Shown here piece by piece: positions 18,644 to 26,727 of a stretch of DNA of 64,000 bases (positions are counted from its first letter, which is position 1; each line of letters starts with the position of its first letter). Under the pieces are notes generated by a model that saw nothing but the letters and a program-made list of their open reading frames with translations, had not been told where the DNA came from and searched no databases. The DNA lies in the NCBI GenBank assembly GCA_018399635.1, contig JAGYOH010000011.1, positions 38,958-102,957 of the forward strand, given 5' to 3'. The stretch is from Clostridia bacterium. GTDB lineage: Bacteria > Bacillota > Clostridia > Peptostreptococcales > Acidaminobacteraceae. The position numbers and the translations under genes were made by a program.

Positions 18644-20485
18644 GTGATCAATATCAAACCGAACATCGAAGAAATACTGGCGAAACTGCCGGCCACCCCC
18701 GGTGTCTATCTCATGAAGGATGCCTATGGGCGGATAATCTATGTCGGCAAATCCAAGCATTTGAAGAACCGGGTATCCTCCTACTTCAAAGGTTTCAACG
18801 GCCATTCACCCAAAACCCAGACCCTGGTGGTGAACATCGACGACATTGAATACATCATCACCGATACCGAGGAAGAGGCCCTGGCCCTTGAATCCAATCT
18901 GATCAAGAGGCATCGTCCCAAGTTCAATGTCCTGCTCAAGGACGACAAGCAATACCCTTATATCATGATCACCTATGAGGATGAGTTCCCCCGGGTGGTG
19001 AAGACGAGAAAGGTGAAAAATGACCGCAACAAGTACTTCGGCCCCTACAGCTCCAACTTCGCCGTCAACGAGACCCTCGAGATTCTCCACAAGATTTTTC
19101 CCATCAGAAAATGCAACCGGGATCTGTCCCGGGTCAAGCGGCCCTGTCTCAACTACCATATCCACCGGTGCATCGGCCCCTGTGTCCATGCCGACGAGGT
19201 CAGGGAGTCCTACCGGGAATTGATCCGAGAGATCGAGGTTTTTCTCAAGGGGAATCAAAGGAGTCTCATCAAGGCCATGAAGGAGGAGATGCAGGCGGCC
19301 TCTGAAGCCCTGGCCTTCGAAAAGGCCCTGGCACTCAGGGACAAGATCGCCGCCCTTGAATCCCTCACCATCGAGCAGAAGGTGGTCAACGCCCCGGGAA
19401 TCGACCAGGATCTCATCGGGCTGGTGGAGGGGGACCAGGAGGTGGCCGTCACGGTATTCTTTGTCCGGGAGGGCAAGCTCATCGACCGGCAGAACTTTAT
19501 TCTGGACAAGGGCATCGACAGTGATTACGGCGAAATCATCAGGAATTTCCTGCTGCAGTATTACACCGGGACCTCCTACCTGCCCAGGGAAATCATCCTG
19601 GAGGAAACCTTTCCCGAGATGGAAGCCGTGACCCGGATTCTCTCGAAAACGGGAGGGCGGTCGGTGATGATCACGGTGCCCAAGCAGGGCAACAAGAAAA
19701 AGCTTCTGGGTCTGGTCAAGGTCAACGGCAAGGATTATCTGGACAAATACCTCCAGCAGCACCGGGGAAAAGAGGAGAAATACCGGCGCATCATCGACGA
19801 ACTCAAGGGGCTGATCCCCATAGGGCCCGTGGAACGGATCGAAGCCTATGATATTTCAAACCTCTACGGGATTTACAACGTCGGCACCATGGTGGTCTAT
19901 GAGAATGGCCAGAAGAAAAAGAACGACTACCGGAAGTTCAAGATCAAATCCCATCAGAAAATCGATGATTACGCCTCCATGCGGGAGGTGCTGGACCGGC
20001 GGTTCTCAAGATTGATCGACGAATACTCCGAAGCTTCTTTTTCCCGGTGGCCGAATCTCATCCTCCTGGACGGGGGCAAGGGCCAGGTTTCCGTGGTGGA
20101 GGAGGTCATGGCCTCCTACGGCCTTGAAATCCCTGTCATCGGCATGGTCAAGGACGACTTTCACCGCACCCGGGGTCTGATCCACAAGCAGCGGGAATAT
20201 CCCTTGTCCGAATCCAGAGAGCTGTATGCCTTCATCTACGAGATTCAGGAGGAGGTGCACCGCTTCGCCATTGATTATCACAAGACCCTGAGGGTCAAGG
20301 GGATGACGGAATCCTTCCTCGATGAGATCCAGGGGGTGGGGAAGGTGAAAAAAACCATCCTTTTGAAGCACTTCGAGAACCTGGCCGCCATCAAAAAAGC
20401 CACTCTTGAGGAATTGACGGCCATCCCGAAAATTGATGAAAGAACGGCCCGGAACATCAAAAATTACTTTGAAAAAAACCAATAA
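18644..20485 (+). CDS. uvrC: Excinuclease ABC subunit C
   Basis: UvrC makes both incisions in nucleotide excision repair. The roughly 613-residue product has an N-terminal GIY-YIG nuclease domain (GVYLMKDAYGRIIYVGKS, about 15-35), a UVR domain (about 205-240), the RNase H-like C-terminal nuclease with LLDGGKGQV, and terminal helix-hairpin-helix motifs. The start is GTG 18644 (GGAGG at five bases) or ATG 18641 (two bases, too close). Longer in-frame extensions would fall inside the terminator. Confidence 0.97.
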   Translation: MINIKPNIEEILAKLPATPGVYLMKDAYGRIIYVGKSKHLKNRVSSYFKGFNGHSPKTQTLVVNIDDIEYIITDTEEEALALESNLIKRHRPKFNVLLKDDKQYPYIMITYEDEFPRVVKTRKVKNDRNKYFGPYSSNFAVNETLEILHKIFPIRKCNRDLSRVKRPCLNYHIHRCIGPCVHADEVRESYRELIREIEVFLKGNQRSLIKAMKEEMQAASEALAFEKALALRDKIAALESLTIEQKVVNAPGIDQDLIGLVEGDQEVAVTVFFVREGKLIDRQNFILDKGIDSDYGEIIRNFLLQYYTGTSYLPREIILEETFPEMEAVTRILSKTGGRSVMITVPKQGNKKKLLGLVKVNGKDYLDKYLQQHRGKEEKYRRIIDELKGLIPIGPVERIEAYDISNLYGIYNVGTMVVYENGQKKKNDYRKFKIKSHQKIDDYASMREVLDRRFSRLIDEYSEASFSRWPNLILLDGGKGQVSVVEEVMASYGLEIPVIGMVKDDFHRTRGLIHKQREYPLSESRELYAFIYEIQEEVHRFAIDYHKTLRVKGMTESFLDEIQGVGKVKKTILLKHFENLAAIKKATLEELTAIPKIDERTARNIKNYFEKNQ

Positions 20486-20491
20486 GTGTTT

Positions 20492-20519
20492 TTGGTGACG
20501 GTGGGTTTAATGCTATAAT
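20492..20519 (+). promoter_or_regulatory. Probable promoter of the formate dehydrogenase operon
   Basis: A perfect TATAAT at 20514-20519 has only a weak -35 (TTGGTG at 20492-20497, 16-base spacer). The weak -35 would suit an activator-dependent promoter, but that is inference. Confidence 0.55.
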
Positions 20520-20551
20520 GATGTTAAGTTGTTTGACAGGGGGGAAAAGGA

Positions 20552-21028
20552 TTGCTGGAAAAAATCTTGACGGAAGAAAATTTTAGCGCCCTCGACGAAC
20601 TTCTGGAGCGCTACAAGGGAGTTCCGGGACCATTGATGCCCTTGCTTCAGGGGGCTCAGGATATTTTTGGGGCGATTCCCGAGGAGGTCCAGAGTTACAT
20701 TGCCGAAAAGGCCAATATACCGCTGGCGGAAATCTACGGGGTGGTCACCTTTTATTCACAATTCAGAATGGTGCCCAGGGGGGACCATGTCATCAGTGTC
20801 TGCCTGGGAACCGCCTGCTATGTGAAGGGGTCTCAGAATATCATGGATAAAATCTCCCAGGCCATGGGCATCGGCATTGGCGAAACCTCCTCCGACGGGA
20901 AGTTCACCCTGGTGGGGACCCGGTGTATCGGGGCCTGCGGCCTGGCGCCGATTGTCACGGTGAATGATGATGTCTACGGCAAGGTCAAGGAATCCGAGAT
21001 TCTGAAAATTCTCGAGAAATACAAATGA
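20552..21028 (+). CDS. NuoE-like [2Fe-2S] subunit of formate dehydrogenase complex
   Basis: This is a thioredoxin-fold [2Fe-2S] subunit equivalent to complex I NuoE and the small subunit of NAD-linked bifurcating hydrogenases. The 158-residue product has an N-terminal helical region and ligands C84, C89 (CLGTAC), C125 and C129 (CIGAC). The start is TTG with AGGGGGG seven bases upstream. It is the first gene of a four-gene operon ending in a selenocysteine formate dehydrogenase, so it probably pairs with the NuoF-like flavin subunit. The stop overlaps an upstream in-frame ATG of the next gene. Confidence 0.93.
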   Translation: MLEKILTEENFSALDELLERYKGVPGPLMPLLQGAQDIFGAIPEEVQSYIAEKANIPLAEIYGVVTFYSQFRMVPRGDHVISVCLGTACYVKGSQNIMDKISQAMGIGIGETSSDGKFTLVGTRCIGACGLAPIVTVNDDVYGKVKESEILKILEKYK

Positions 21029-21042
21029 CAGGGGGGCTGGCG

Positions 21043-21396
21043 GTGAAATCCTTTGAAGAATTGATGGCTCTGAAGGAACGGATTGGCCGGGAGGAAGCGA
21101 CGGATGAGATCAAGATCATGGTGGGGATGGCGACCTGCGGTATTTCAGCAGGGGCCAAGCCGGTGATGAAGGCCCTCATGGCCTTTGTGGAAGAGCAGGG
21201 CTTGAAGCAGGTCAAGGTGAAACAGACCGGCTGCATCGGCATCTGCCGTCTTGAGCCGATGTTTGAAATATTCGAACCCGGCGGCGAAAGAACCACCTAT
21301 GTCGACATGACGCCCGAAAAGGCCGTCGAGGTGCTGGAGGCGCATCTTCTCCATCATCACGTGATTGAAAAATACACCATCGGAGCCTACGATTAA
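21043..21396 (+). CDS. Thioredoxin-like [2Fe-2S] subunit (HndB-like)
   Basis: The 117-residue product resembles HndB and the N-terminal part of fused HydB/HytB flavin subunits, small ferredoxin-like proteins found between NuoE- and NuoF-like genes. Only three cysteines are visible: C32 (ATCGISAGA), C64 and C68 (TGCIGIC). A fourth ligand is not obvious. GTG 21043 is preferred because GGGGGG lies six bases upstream and the family begins at this point; ATG 21025 would overlap the previous stop. An electron-relay role within the formate dehydrogenase complex is inferred from position. Confidence 0.85.
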   Translation: MKSFEELMALKERIGREEATDEIKIMVGMATCGISAGAKPVMKALMAFVEEQGLKQVKVKQTGCIGICRLEPMFEIFEPGGERTTYVDMTPEKAVEVLEAHLLHHHVIEKYTIGAYD

Positions 21397-21408
21397 GGGG
21401 GGAATGGG

Positions 21409-22902
21409 TTGGATCAAAAGCACTCAGTTCTGGAAATGGACTATATCAGAAAACAAGAGCGGATTGCTCTGAAAAACTGCGGACTCATCGATCCCGAGCG
21501 AATCGAGGAGTACATCCGATATGACGGCTACCAGGCCCTGGCCAAAGCGATTTTGCAGCTTGGTCCCGAGGGCGTCATCGAAGAGGTGGAAGCCTCGGGC
21601 CTGAGAGGACGGGGAGGGGCGGGCTTTCCCACCGGCAGGAAATGGCGCAGCGGCTATCTGGCCAAGGGGAATGAAAAATTCATTATCTGCAATGCGGATG
21701 AAGGGGATCCCGGGGCCTTCATGGACCGGTCCATCCTGGAAGGAGACCCCCACAGTGTCATTGAAGCCATGACCATCGCCGCCTTTGCCATTGGTGCGAC
21801 CAAGGGCTTTATTTACGTCAGGGCCGAGTATCCCATAGCGGTAAAAAGACTGCAGATCGCCATCGACCAGGCCCATGAGATGGGTTTTCTCGGGTCGGAC
21901 ATCTTCGGCTCGGGATTCGGGTTTGACATCGAACTCAGACTCGGCGCCGGCGCCTTTGTCTGCGGGGAGGCCAAGGCCCTCATCGCCTCCATTGAAGGCA
22001 AGCGGGGCATGCCTACCCCCAAGCCCCCGAGAACCAATGACAAGGGCTTGTGGTCAAAGCCCACCATTCTCAACAATGTGGAGACCTTCGCCAATATTCC
22101 CCCCATCATCAGAAACGGGGCAGGATGGTATGCGGCCATCGGCTCTGAAAAATCCAAGGGGACCAAGGTTTTCGCCCTGGGAGGGAAGATCAATCGGACG
22201 GGTCTTGTTGAAATCCCAATCGGCACCCCCTTGCGGGAGGTCATTTTCGATATCGGCGGCGGCATACCCGGGGGCAAGAAATTCAAGGCGGTCCAGACCG
22301 GCGGTCCATCGGGAGGGTGCATTCCCACGGAGCATCTCGATGTGAAAATCGATTATGAATCCCTGCAGGACATCGGTTCCATGATGGGATCCGGGGGCAT
22401 GATCGTCATGGATGAAGACAACTGCATGGTGGACATCGCCCGTTTCTTTCTGGAATTTTCAGTGGAGGAATCCTGCGGCAAGTGCACTCCCTGTCGGGAG
22501 GGCACCAAAAAAATGCTGGGCATCCTGGAAAAAATCACCTCAGGAGAAGGGGTCATGTCGGATCTCGACGACCTGGAGCGCCTCGGCCAGATCATCAAGG
22601 ACACCTCCCTCTGCGGTCTCGGGAAAACGGCTCCGAATCCGGTGTTGTCCACCTTGAAGTATTTCAGAGACGAATATGAGGCCCATGTCAAGGACAAGAC
22701 CTGTCCTGCCGGGGTCTGCAAGGCCCTGCTTCAGTACACCATCACCGACAAGTGTATCGGCTGCGGTATCTGCAAGACGGTCTGTCCGGTCAGTTGTATC
22801 ACCGGCAACAAGAAGGAAAAGCACGTCATCGATCCGTCGGCCTGTATCCGCTGCGGCGCCTGTCAAGAGGCCTGTCCCGTGGACGCCATCATCAAGAGAT
22901 AG
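21409..22902 (+). CDS. NuoF-like flavin subunit with C-terminal 2x[4Fe-4S]
   Basis: This is the FMN- and nicotinamide-binding subunit. The 497-residue product has the FMN/NAD(P) glycine-rich segment GLRGRGGAGFPTG (64-76), the acidic NADEGDPG loop (about 95-102), the [4Fe-4S] ligands in ESCGKCTPCREG, and two extra clusters at the C-terminus (CIGCGICKTVC and CIRCGACQEAC), as in bifurcating hydrogenase and formate dehydrogenase subunits. The conserved CGEET of NADH-dependent enzymes reads CGEAK (185-189) here, which may favour NADP. The start is TTG with GGGGGG six bases upstream. fdhA follows after 11 bases. Confidence 0.94.
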   Translation: MDQKHSVLEMDYIRKQERIALKNCGLIDPERIEEYIRYDGYQALAKAILQLGPEGVIEEVEASGLRGRGGAGFPTGRKWRSGYLAKGNEKFIICNADEGDPGAFMDRSILEGDPHSVIEAMTIAAFAIGATKGFIYVRAEYPIAVKRLQIAIDQAHEMGFLGSDIFGSGFGFDIELRLGAGAFVCGEAKALIASIEGKRGMPTPKPPRTNDKGLWSKPTILNNVETFANIPPIIRNGAGWYAAIGSEKSKGTKVFALGGKINRTGLVEIPIGTPLREVIFDIGGGIPGGKKFKAVQTGGPSGGCIPTEHLDVKIDYESLQDIGSMMGSGGMIVMDEDNCMVDIARFFLEFSVEESCGKCTPCREGTKKMLGILEKITSGEGVMSDLDDLERLGQIIKDTSLCGLGKTAPNPVLSTLKYFRDEYEAHVKDKTCPAGVCKALLQYTITDKCIGCGICKTVCPVSCITGNKKEKHVIDPSACIRCGACQEACPVDAIIKR

Positions 22903-22913
22903 GGAGGGAGCAA

Positions 22914-25595
22914 ATGATCAAGTTAATTATCGACGGCGTTGCGGTGGAAGTTGAAAAAGGCACTTCCATTCTCGACGCGGCAAGATCGGTCAATATCAAA
23001 ATACCGACCCTTTGTCACGATGATCGGCTCAAGCCCTCGGGCGCCTGCCGTATCTGCGGGGTCGAAATCGAAGGCTCAAGTGAACTGCAGGCCTCATGCA
23101 CCACACCGGCCCGGGAGGGCATGGTGGTCCGCACCCAGAGTGACCGGATCAGGGCTTCGAGAAAACAGCTGCTTGAGTTGATCTGGGAGGATCATCCCAA
23201 TGAATGCCTGAGCTGTCAAAAGGCGGGGGAATGCGAACTTCAGGACCTGTGCTACGATTACGGCGTGGAGGCGGAGGGCTTCGCCCCCTTGAAGGTGCGG
23301 ACCCCCCTGGAAGACTCCAATCCCTTTTATACCTTTGACAAGGACAAGTGCATCCTGTGCGGCAAATGCGTCAGGGTCTGTGAAGAGCTCCAGGGTGAAA
23401 GCGCCATCCATTTTGTTCAAAGAGGGCATGAAACCGCCATATCCCATCCCTTCGAGAAGGGGATGGCTTATTCCACCTGTGTCAGCTGCGGCAACTGTGT
23501 CGAGGTCTGCCCCACCGCCGCCCTGATGCCCAAGACCGAAGAAAAGTTCCGGGTATGGGATATCGACAAAAAAGTCCGCACCACCTGTTCCTACTGTGGC
23601 GTCGGCTGCCAACTGGACCTGGTGGTCAAGGACAACAAGGTGGTCCGGGTGGATGCGGCCAGGGACGGCGAGAACGAAGGCATGCTCTGTGTGAAGGGCA
23701 AGTTCGGCTACAGCTTCCTCAGCCACGAAGACCGCCTGACCACCCCTCTGATCCGGGAGGGGGATGGCTTCAGGGAAGCCTCCTGGGATGAGGCCCTGGA
23801 CCTGGTGGCGGACAGAATGACGGGGATTTACAAGGCCCACGGTTCAGAGGCCTTTGCCGCCTTTGCTTCGGCAAGGTGTACCAATGAAGACAATTATGTC
23901 CTCCAGAAGATGGTCCGGGGGATTTTCAAGACCAACAACATCGATCATTGCGCCCGCCTGTGACACAGCTCCACGGTTGCAGGTCTTGCAACCACACTCG
24001 GCAGCGGTGCCATGACCAACAGTATCAAAGAAGTGATCCACAACGAAGTGATTTTCGTCATCGGCAGCAATACCACGGAGAACCACCCGGTAATCGGCGC
24101 CCTGATGCGTCGGGCGGTGAAGCAGGGGGCCAGGCTCATCGTTGCGGATCCCAGAAGAATCCCCCTGGCCAGGGACGCCCATATCTACCTGCCCATCCAA
24201 CCCGGGACCAATGTGGCCCTCCTCAACGGGATGATCAAAACCATCATCGAGGAAAAACTCTACAATGAGGACTTCATCCGGGAGAGGACCACGGATTTCA
24301 ACGCCATGGCCGGGGCCCTGAAGGACTGTTCCGTCGCCAGATCGGCTGAAATCTGCCAGGTGCCGGAGGAGGACATCCGAAAGGCGGCCAGAATGTATGC
24401 GGCCACCCGACGCGGCGGCATCTATTACGCCATGGGCATCACCCAGCATACCAGCGGGACCGACGGGGTCTACAATGTGGCCAATCTGGCCATGATGACG
24501 GGGAACGTCGGTGTGGAATTCGCCGGTGTCAATCCCCTGAGGGGACAAAGCAATGTCCAGGGTTCCTGCGATCTCGGCGGACTGCCCGATGTCTATCCCG
24601 GCTACCAGAAGGTCACTGACGAAAAGGCCCGAAGGAAATTTGAAGATTTTTGGGGAGTCGAGGGTCTTTCCCCGGACCTGGGTCTGACCCTACCCAAAAT
24701 GGTGGACCAAGCCCTTGAGGGAAAAATCAAGATGATTTACGTCATGGGAGAAAACCCCATGGTTTCCGATCCTGATCTCAACCACTTTGAGGCGGCCATC
24801 GATGAGTTGGACTTTTTGGTGGTACAGGATATCTTCATGACAGAAACGGCCCTGAAGGCTGATGTGGTGCTTCCGGCGGCCGCCTTTGCTGAAAAGGACG
24901 GCAGCTTCACCAACACGGAAAGAAGGGTGCAACGGATTAGAAAGGCCCTGGATCCCCCGGGACAGGCCAAGGCCGACTGGTGGATCCTCAACGAGCTGAT
25001 GAAGCGGATGGGTTACCACAACGCCTTTGAGACTCCTGAGGAGATCATGGAGGAGATTGCCGCCTGTACGCCGATTTACGGCGGAATCGATTATCCGAGA
25101 ATCGACAAGAAGGGCCTGCAGTGGCCGGTGAAGGACAAGGACCACCCCGGCACCCCCTTTCTCCACAAGGAAAGGTTTTCAAGAGGCCTCGGGCTTTTCA
25201 AGCCTGTGGTCTACAGGGAATCCGCAGAGATGGCCGACGAGGAGTATCCCTTGATCCTCACCACCGGGCGGTTGCTGTACCATTACCACACCCGGTCCAT
25301 GACCGGCAGGGTGCCGGGTCTCAATGAAGTCGTGGGAGAATCCTATATCGAAATTTCCCCTGACACGGCGTCAAGGTTCGGGGTCGGGGCCGGCGAACGG
25401 GTCAAGGTCAGTTCAAGGCGGGGTGAAATCGAGATCAAGGTCAAGGTGACCAGGAACATCAAGGAGGACGTGGTCTTCATTCCCTTCCACTTTGCCGATG
25501 CGGCGGTCAACCGACTCACCAATGTCGCCCTGGACCCCATTGCGGACATTCCGGAATTGAAGGTGGCGGCGGTCAGAATCGAAAAAATGGCATAA
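22914..25595 (+). CDS. fdhA: Formate dehydrogenase catalytic subunit, selenocysteine-containing
   Basis: This subunit interconverts formate and CO2 on a molybdenum or tungsten bis-pyranopterin cofactor. Reading TGA 23961-23963 as selenocysteine (Sec350, context HCARL-Sec-HSSTV) gives one 893-residue protein; without it the gene looks split. The NuoG-like N-terminus binds [2Fe-2S] (C34, C45, C48, C62), a His-Cys cluster (H94, C98, C101, C107) and two [4Fe-4S] clusters (C146, C149, C152, C156, C189, C192, C195, C199). The catalytic domain follows, with C225, C228, C232 and C259. A SECIS hairpin follows the TGA at the canonical distance. ATG 22914 has AGGGAGGGAG. With its three neighbours it should form a cytoplasmic formate dehydrogenase of the bifurcating type. 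Confidence 0.95.
23961..23993 (+). promoter_or_regulatory. Bacterial SECIS element with selenocysteine UGA codon
   Basis: After TGA (23961-23963) comes an 11-base gap, then a perfect seven-base-pair stem GGTTGCA (23975-23981) with TGCAACC (23987-23993) closed by the loop GGTCT. The loop sequence and the 11-base distance match the E. coli fdhF SECIS recognised by SelB. Confidence 0.93.
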
Positions 25596-25601
25596 TGGGA
25601 C

Positions 25602-25633
25602 AAATACCGTGACAAAGGTCGCGGTATTTTCTT
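25602..25633 (+). terminator. Terminator of the formate dehydrogenase operon
   Basis: AAATACCGTGAC pairs with GTCGCGGTATTT (12 pairs, one G-T) around AAAG, followed by a T-rich tail. Confidence 0.88.
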
Positions 25634-25638
25634 ATAAT
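25609..25638 (+). promoter_or_regulatory. tmk promoter embedded in the fdhA terminator
   Basis: GTGACA (25609-25614) differs from consensus at one base and is 18 bases from a perfect TATAAT (25633-25638). The -35 box lies in the terminator stem and loop. Confidence 0.65.
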
Positions 25639-25669
25639 GAGGTTAGAAGAAAAAAAGCGGGTGATTAAA

Positions 25670-26299
25670 ATGAAGCAACAGCACATCATTTCCATTGAAG
25701 GCGGAGACGGCAGTGGCAAAACCACCCTGATCAAAAGGATTGAAGCGTATTTCCTGCACAGAAAGATTCCCTACATGATCACCCGGGAACCCGGCGGCGT
25801 CAGAATTTCCGAGGCCATACGGGACATCATCCTGGATACCCGGTATACGGAAATGGACTACAAGACCGAGGCCCTCCTCTATGCGGCGGCCAGACGTCAA
25901 CACTTGAGAGAGAAGGTGATTCCCCAGTTGGAGACCGGGAAGGTGATTCTCTTTGACCGCTACGTGGATTCCTCGGTGGTCTACCAGGGGTATGTCAGGG
26001 GGATCGGCATGGACGAGGTGTATCAGATGAACCTCTTTGCCACGGAGGGCTTTTTACCGGAACTGACCCTCCTCCTCGATGTGGATCCTGCAACAGGTCT
26101 AAGGCGGATTGCCGACAACGACCGCCAGGAGGACCGTCTCGACAAGGAGGGGGAGAGTTTTCACCGACGGGTGAGGGAGGGTTACCTCAAACTCGCCGAG
26201 GCCTGTCCCGACCGCATCAAGCTGGTGGATGCCAACGGTACGGAGGAGGAGGTCTACCGGCAGGTGGTGGCGATCCTCGATGATTTTCTGGAGGCTTGA
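25670..26299 (+). CDS. tmk: Thymidylate kinase
   Basis: Tmk phosphorylates dTMP to dTDP. The 209-residue product has P-loop GGDGSGKTT (about 11-19), the dTMP-binding REPGG motif, FDRYVDSSVVYQG and a LID region containing RQEDRLD. ATG 25670 is preferred; the frame is open upstream to a point inside the -10 box, which cannot be translated from this promoter. It is followed directly by a 54-codon membrane-peptide gene. Confidence 0.95.
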   Translation: MKQQHIISIEGGDGSGKTTLIKRIEAYFLHRKIPYMITREPGGVRISEAIRDIILDTRYTEMDYKTEALLYAAARRQHLREKVIPQLETGKVILFDRYVDSSVVYQGYVRGIGMDEVYQMNLFATEGFLPELTLLLDVDPATGLRRIADNDRQEDRLDKEGESFHRRVREGYLKLAEACPDRIKLVDANGTEEEVYRQVVAILDDFLEA

Positions 26300-26464
26300 A
26301 TGGCTTATACATCCCTGGGCAAAAAATTGTTTTTTGCCACAATCCTGATTCTGCTGGCCCTCGGTGTCATGGATACCGAAGCCTGGATCCGCCTCTTTGT
26401 CGGTTCCTTTGGTTTCGGAGGCGCCCTGGTGCTGTGGATCATTGAAAAATCCAGTCCGCATTAA
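26300..26464 (+). CDS. Small two-segment membrane protein, 54 residues
   Basis: This short open frame starts right after the tmk stop, with GAGG about six bases upstream, and ends just before a terminator. The translation begins MAYTSLGKKLFFATILILLA. It has two hydrophobic segments (about 9-24 and 33-48) separated by a short loop with DTEAW, and a charged tail. No family is recognised. Its place between a good ribosome site and a terminator in the tmk transcript makes it likely to be real. Confidence 0.6.
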   Translation: MAYTSLGKKLFFATILILLALGVMDTEAWIRLFVGSFGFGGALVLWIIEKSSPH

Positions 26465-26467
26465 AAG

Positions 26468-26497
26468 AATCCATCCCCGAAGGGGGATGGATTTTTC
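26468..26497 (+). terminator. Terminator after tmk and the small membrane gene
   Basis: AATCCATCCCC pairs with GGGGATGGATT (11 pairs) around a four-base loop, followed by five T. Confidence 0.9.
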
Positions 26498-26520
26498 ACT
26501 TTCCATAAAGGAGCATGCTC

Positions 26521-26727
26521 ATGAACAGACAAGGCAGACTGATTATCGAAGCCCTGCTGGTCATCACCCTGATTCTGGTGATCCTGGGCTGGACCCTGCA
26601 GAAATTTGTTGATTTCGAGAAAATTTCAAGGGGGTATTTTGAAGAGGAGGTGACGGATTATGAGGAATATCTCGAAAAGAGCTTTCGGCGGATCCTTATG
26701 CAAAAGGTGTTTCTGGATGCCTTCTAG
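26521..26727 (+). CDS. Tad-like pseudopilin, 68 residues
   Basis: The N-terminus has a type IV prepilin-like signal: G5 followed by R, L, I, I and E10, so glutamate sits at +5 of a prepilin peptidase site. A hydrophobic helix follows (about 7-27), then a charged soluble tail. AAAGGAG precedes the ATG. It overlaps the next gene by 11 bases. The assignment as a pseudopilin rests on this motif and on the TadE-like gene two positions downstream; no pilus ATPase or peptidase gene is in the window. Confidence 0.62.
   Translation: MNRQGRLIIEALLVITLILVILGWTLQKFVDFEKISRGYFEEEVTDYEEYLEKSFRRILMQKVFLDAF

Noticed and set aside
17272..18696. 474-codon minus-strand frame over uvrA
   Set aside because: Antisense shadow of the conserved ABC module of UvrA; low-complexity composition.
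22752..23963. fdhA as a frameshifted or nonsense-mutated pseudogene (two half genes)
   Set aside because: The interruption is exactly TGA at the catalytic Sec/Cys position, both halves are intact, and a canonical SECIS hairpin follows.
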